The notes under the pieces are model-generated. The model was not told the DNA's origin, ran no database searches, and saw only the letters and a list, made by a program, of their open reading frames with translations. DNA of 35,394 nt from contig NYXZ01000080.1 of the NCBI GenBank assembly GCA_002686595.1, forward strand, positions 1 to 35,394. Direction: 5' to 3'. The position numbers were made by a program, and so were the translations under genes. This DNA is from Planctomycetota bacterium. GTDB lineage: Bacteria > Planctomycetota > UBA1135 > GCA-002686595. The first letter of the stretch is position 1, and each line of letters begins with the position of its first letter. Positions 33,506-35,394 of the stretch are shown here, one piece after another.

Positions 33506-33712
33506 GGCTGCTTCCTGTTCGAGCTGGTTGATTGCTTTACCGATTCTGGCCGGACATTTTATCCGCCCGGCGGGTGCCTGCCCACCCATGGACAAGGACT
33601 CCTTCTCGCTGACAGTCGGGTATCGGATAACGAGGGCTGAGCGGGCCCGGCGACACCCCTAGAAACTCAGCTGTGGCTCACCAGAAAGCTCCCCACATCC
33701 ACTGCGCCGCAG

Positions 33713-34996
33713 CTAGAAATGCAGCTGCAGCTCCAGGAGCAACGCCCCCTCGTCATCCTGCACCCGCCCCCCGGCGCTCACATCGTCGGTGTAGAAACTG
33801 TGGACATAGGCGTGGCGCAGGATCATGTGCCTGTTCATGACCCAGTTCAGGGCCAGGGACGCGCTGCGGATGTTGTCGGTGTATGTCCCGCCCTGGGCCA
33901 GGCCCAGGGTCTCCAGGGAAGAGTCGCTGTGCAAATCTGAATAGCGCGCCGCCAGCACCCAGGCGCCGCGGCCCGCACCGCTGGACGGATCGAAGGGCAG
34001 GTCAGGCACGACTCCCGCAAAGGTCTTGCGCTCCCCGGTCAGCACATGGGCCAGTTCGAGATAGGTACCCTCGAAGCGCACCGCATCGCTGCCGCCGGCA
34101 CCGCTCATATCCTGTTCCATGTTCAGGTGCTCCGCCTGCAGGAACCAGGGCCCGCGAAACCAGGCCACCTCGAACCCCAGGCGCTGGCGCTCCCCGGCCA
34201 GGCGCGTGCCCGCCGCCATCTCGATCACCTCCTGCCCGGCCGCGTTCTCCACGGCGAACCCCCCCGGTGCATCGAACTGGGTTCCAAAGGTGGCCGCTAC
34301 TCCAAACTGAAGATTGCGCCAGATGGAAGCGGGCCGCTTGGCAAAGGGGTGGGCCATGACGCGCGCCGCCAGGTCCTTGCTGCTGCTGGTGTCCTCGCCG
34401 CCGGTGCCGTTGGTCAGTGAGGCGCCGTACTCCCACAGACGCGACGGACTGCGACCGACCAAGAACAGGCCGTGGTCCTCCGCCGGAGAGAACTGATTCA
34501 AGATGGAGAAGCGCGGGAAGTTTATGTGTCGTCGACTGCGCACTTCTTCCAGGCCAAAGGGAACCTTCATGCGCCCGGCCATGGCGACCGCGTCACCGCC
34601 CAAGACATCAACCCCGATCCAGGCTTCCTCCAGTTCGACCTCGTGCTCCGAGAAGTTCGGTTCGAGGCGAAAGCGCAGGGTGTCGACAAAACGACCGGCA
34701 AACTCCGGGCGCATGCGCTTGAGACCAAAGTCCATGCGCGGGTCGCGCCCAGACTCCACCCAAGCTCCCGTAGCCTGAAACAGACCCTCGAAGACGAGCT
34801 CGTTGCGACCGTCGGCGGAAACGATGCGCGGACCAGCCCAGGCCCCGTCGCCGTTGACATCTTCAAGGACTGTTTCCGGGAAGGTCTGAACGGCGGCCAG
34901 GCCGGTGGGTGCCAGGCCCGCCAGACTGAACAGGCCCGCGATGGTGAACAGGAATGCCGGAGTCAGCACGGGCTCTACTTGCTGTGGGCGGATCAT
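33713..34996 (-). CDS. Outer-membrane porin (OprP/phosphate-porin-like barrel)
   Basis: A 427-residue protein with a signal peptide (residues ~14-36, LTPAFLFTIAGLFSLAG) and then many alternating amphipathic strands typical of a beta barrel. It ends LELQLHF, the terminal Phe signature recognised by the BAM complex. The segments AWIGVDVLGGDAVAMAGRMKVPFGLEE, LEEV near residue 150 and SPAEDHGLF match OprO/OprP-type porins. The ATG at 34996 is chosen for the signal peptide; longer starts add a Gly/Arg-rich stretch. It probably admits anions such as phosphate, but specificity residues were not identified. A poly-C/G tract of eight lies ~30 bases upstream of the start. Confidence 0.85.
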   Translation of the reverse strand: MIRPQQVEPVLTPAFLFTIAGLFSLAGLAPTGLAAVQTFPETVLEDVNGDGAWAGPRIVSADGRNELVFEGLFQATGAWVESGRDPRMDFGLKRMRPEFAGRFVDTLRFRLEPNFSEHEVELEEAWIGVDVLGGDAVAMAGRMKVPFGLEEVRSRRHINFPRFSILNQFSPAEDHGLFLVGRSPSRLWEYGASLTNGTGGEDTSSSKDLAARVMAHPFAKRPASIWRNLQFGVAATFGTQFDAPGGFAVENAAGQEVIEMAAGTRLAGERQRLGFEVAWFRGPWFLQAEHLNMEQDMSGAGGSDAVRFEGTYLELAHVLTGERKTFAGVVPDLPFDPSSGAGRGAWVLAARYSDLHSDSSLETLGLAQGGTYTDNIRSASLALNWVMNRHMILRHAYVHSFYTDDVSAGGRVQDDEGALLLELQLHF

Positions 34997-35323
34997 AGTT
35001 ATGGCTCTCGTGGTTATGTGCCGACCGGGGGGGGCGCCTGCCCATGCAAGACAAGTGCCCGGGGCCGAGCGGCCTCCCCCTATTCTGCCGCCCGCGGCGT
35101 GCGGTCCAAGCCCGAAGGTCGTCACAGCCCGGGAAAGCCTGTTTACATTCTCGTAACACAAAGTACGCCCCCCTGGCCCAGCAAGGCGCCATTTAGCTTC
35201 GCCCAGGCGCTACCCTAGGCGCCCATCGCCACCGCCCATCCCTCCTGCCCCGGGCATGGACCTTGCCACACTGCCCAGCCCCACTCCCACGCCGGCCCCA
35301 ACCCCCAGCCCCGCCCTCCAGCC
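34997..35323. promoter_or_regulatory. Divergent region between porin and right-end lipoprotein
   Basis: No gene is seen in this 327-bp gap. It holds an eight-G run at 35027-35034 upstream of the porin, an AT-rich patch at about 35138-35166 (TTTACATTCTCGTAACACAAAG) that stands out in the GC-rich sequence and may contain promoter elements, and a C-rich stretch at 35279-35316 whose complementary strand has G runs suited to a G-quadruplex. No -35/-10 pair could be assigned with confidence. Confidence 0.4.
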
Positions 35324-35394
35324 ATGTCCTCCACCAAGTCGCCGCCCCTCACGCTACTGCTCTGCCTGGCCCTCGCCGCCTGCGCCCCAAAACC
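35324..35394 (+). CDS. Lipoprotein, N-terminal start only (runs off the right edge)
   Basis: The ATG at 35324 opens a frame to the window edge. The first 23 residues form a lipoprotein signal: a basic start (MSSTKS), a hydrophobic core (LTLLLCLALA) and a lipobox ending LAAC at residues 17-20. No ribosome site is clear, and the leader is C-rich. Function cannot be judged from 23 residues. Confidence 0.6.
   Translation, partial: MSSTKSPPLTLLLCLALAACAPK

Noticed and set aside
1-35394. tRNA or rRNA genes
   Set aside because: No cloverleaf T-loop pattern or rRNA-like stretch was recognised when reading both strands; a covariance search would be decisive.

Overview
The window is about 35.4 kb of very GC-rich DNA, densely packed with genes on both strands and with short intergenic gaps. 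It suggests a diderm bacterium: there is an outer-membrane porin ending in Phe, two lipoprotein starts, a Wzm/Wzt-type polysaccharide exporter, and several secreted HEAT-repeat proteins. A stand-alone McsB arginine kinase next to these envelope genes, with PilZ/STAS and SpoIIE-type signalling, BatA/DUF58 proteins and HEAT-VWA proteins, would fit a poorly cultured diderm phylum (FCB/PVC-like or Myxococcota-like). The sequence alone does not fix the phylum. No tRNA, rRNA, CRISPR array, transposase or phage gene was seen.

Layout. 1-5.5 kb: a partial small membrane protein (-) diverges from an NhaC-type antiporter, an LPG-synthase-like membrane protein and a secreted HEAT/VWA protein (all +). 5.5-5.7 kb: a MITE-like palindromic repeat fills the convergent gap. 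5.7-11.2 kb (-): a run of GAF/SpoIIE phosphatase, dihydroorotase, DUF58 and BatA-like genes. 11.2-11.5 kb: a repeat-rich divergent control region. 11.5-12.3 kb (+): a STAS-PilZ protein. 12.4-15.2 kb: a GT4 glycosyltransferase (-), a HAD phosphatase relative that has lost its catalytic Asp residues (+) and a two-CBS protein (+). 15.2-19.2 kb (-): a Pro/Ala-rich secreted protein, MoaA and McsB. 19.5-21.3 kb (+): an SLC13/RCK_C transporter. 21.35-27.2 kb (-): a tightly coupled block of arginase, Wzm, Wzt with a C-terminal extension, and a methyltransferase fused to a coiled coil of about 610 residues. 27.3-33.5 kb (-): a HEAT protein, a small lipoprotein, phosphomannomutase, threonine aldolase and a class I aminotransferase. 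33.7-35.0 kb (-): a porin. The right end holds the start of a lipoprotein (+).

The most interesting system is the 21.35-26.3 kb export block. The gene next to the ABC exporter pairs a SAM methyltransferase with a coiled coil built on an exact 46-residue period, and Wzt carries a C-terminal domain of the kind that reads glycan ends. By analogy with WbdD/Wzt of E. coli O9a, this is a candidate chain-terminating, length-measuring system with an unusually long ruler and no kinase domain in the same polypeptide. A second theme is a partner-switching module: a SpoIIE/RsbU-like phosphatase and a STAS-PilZ protein diverge from one control region that carries two families of direct repeats and a hairpin.
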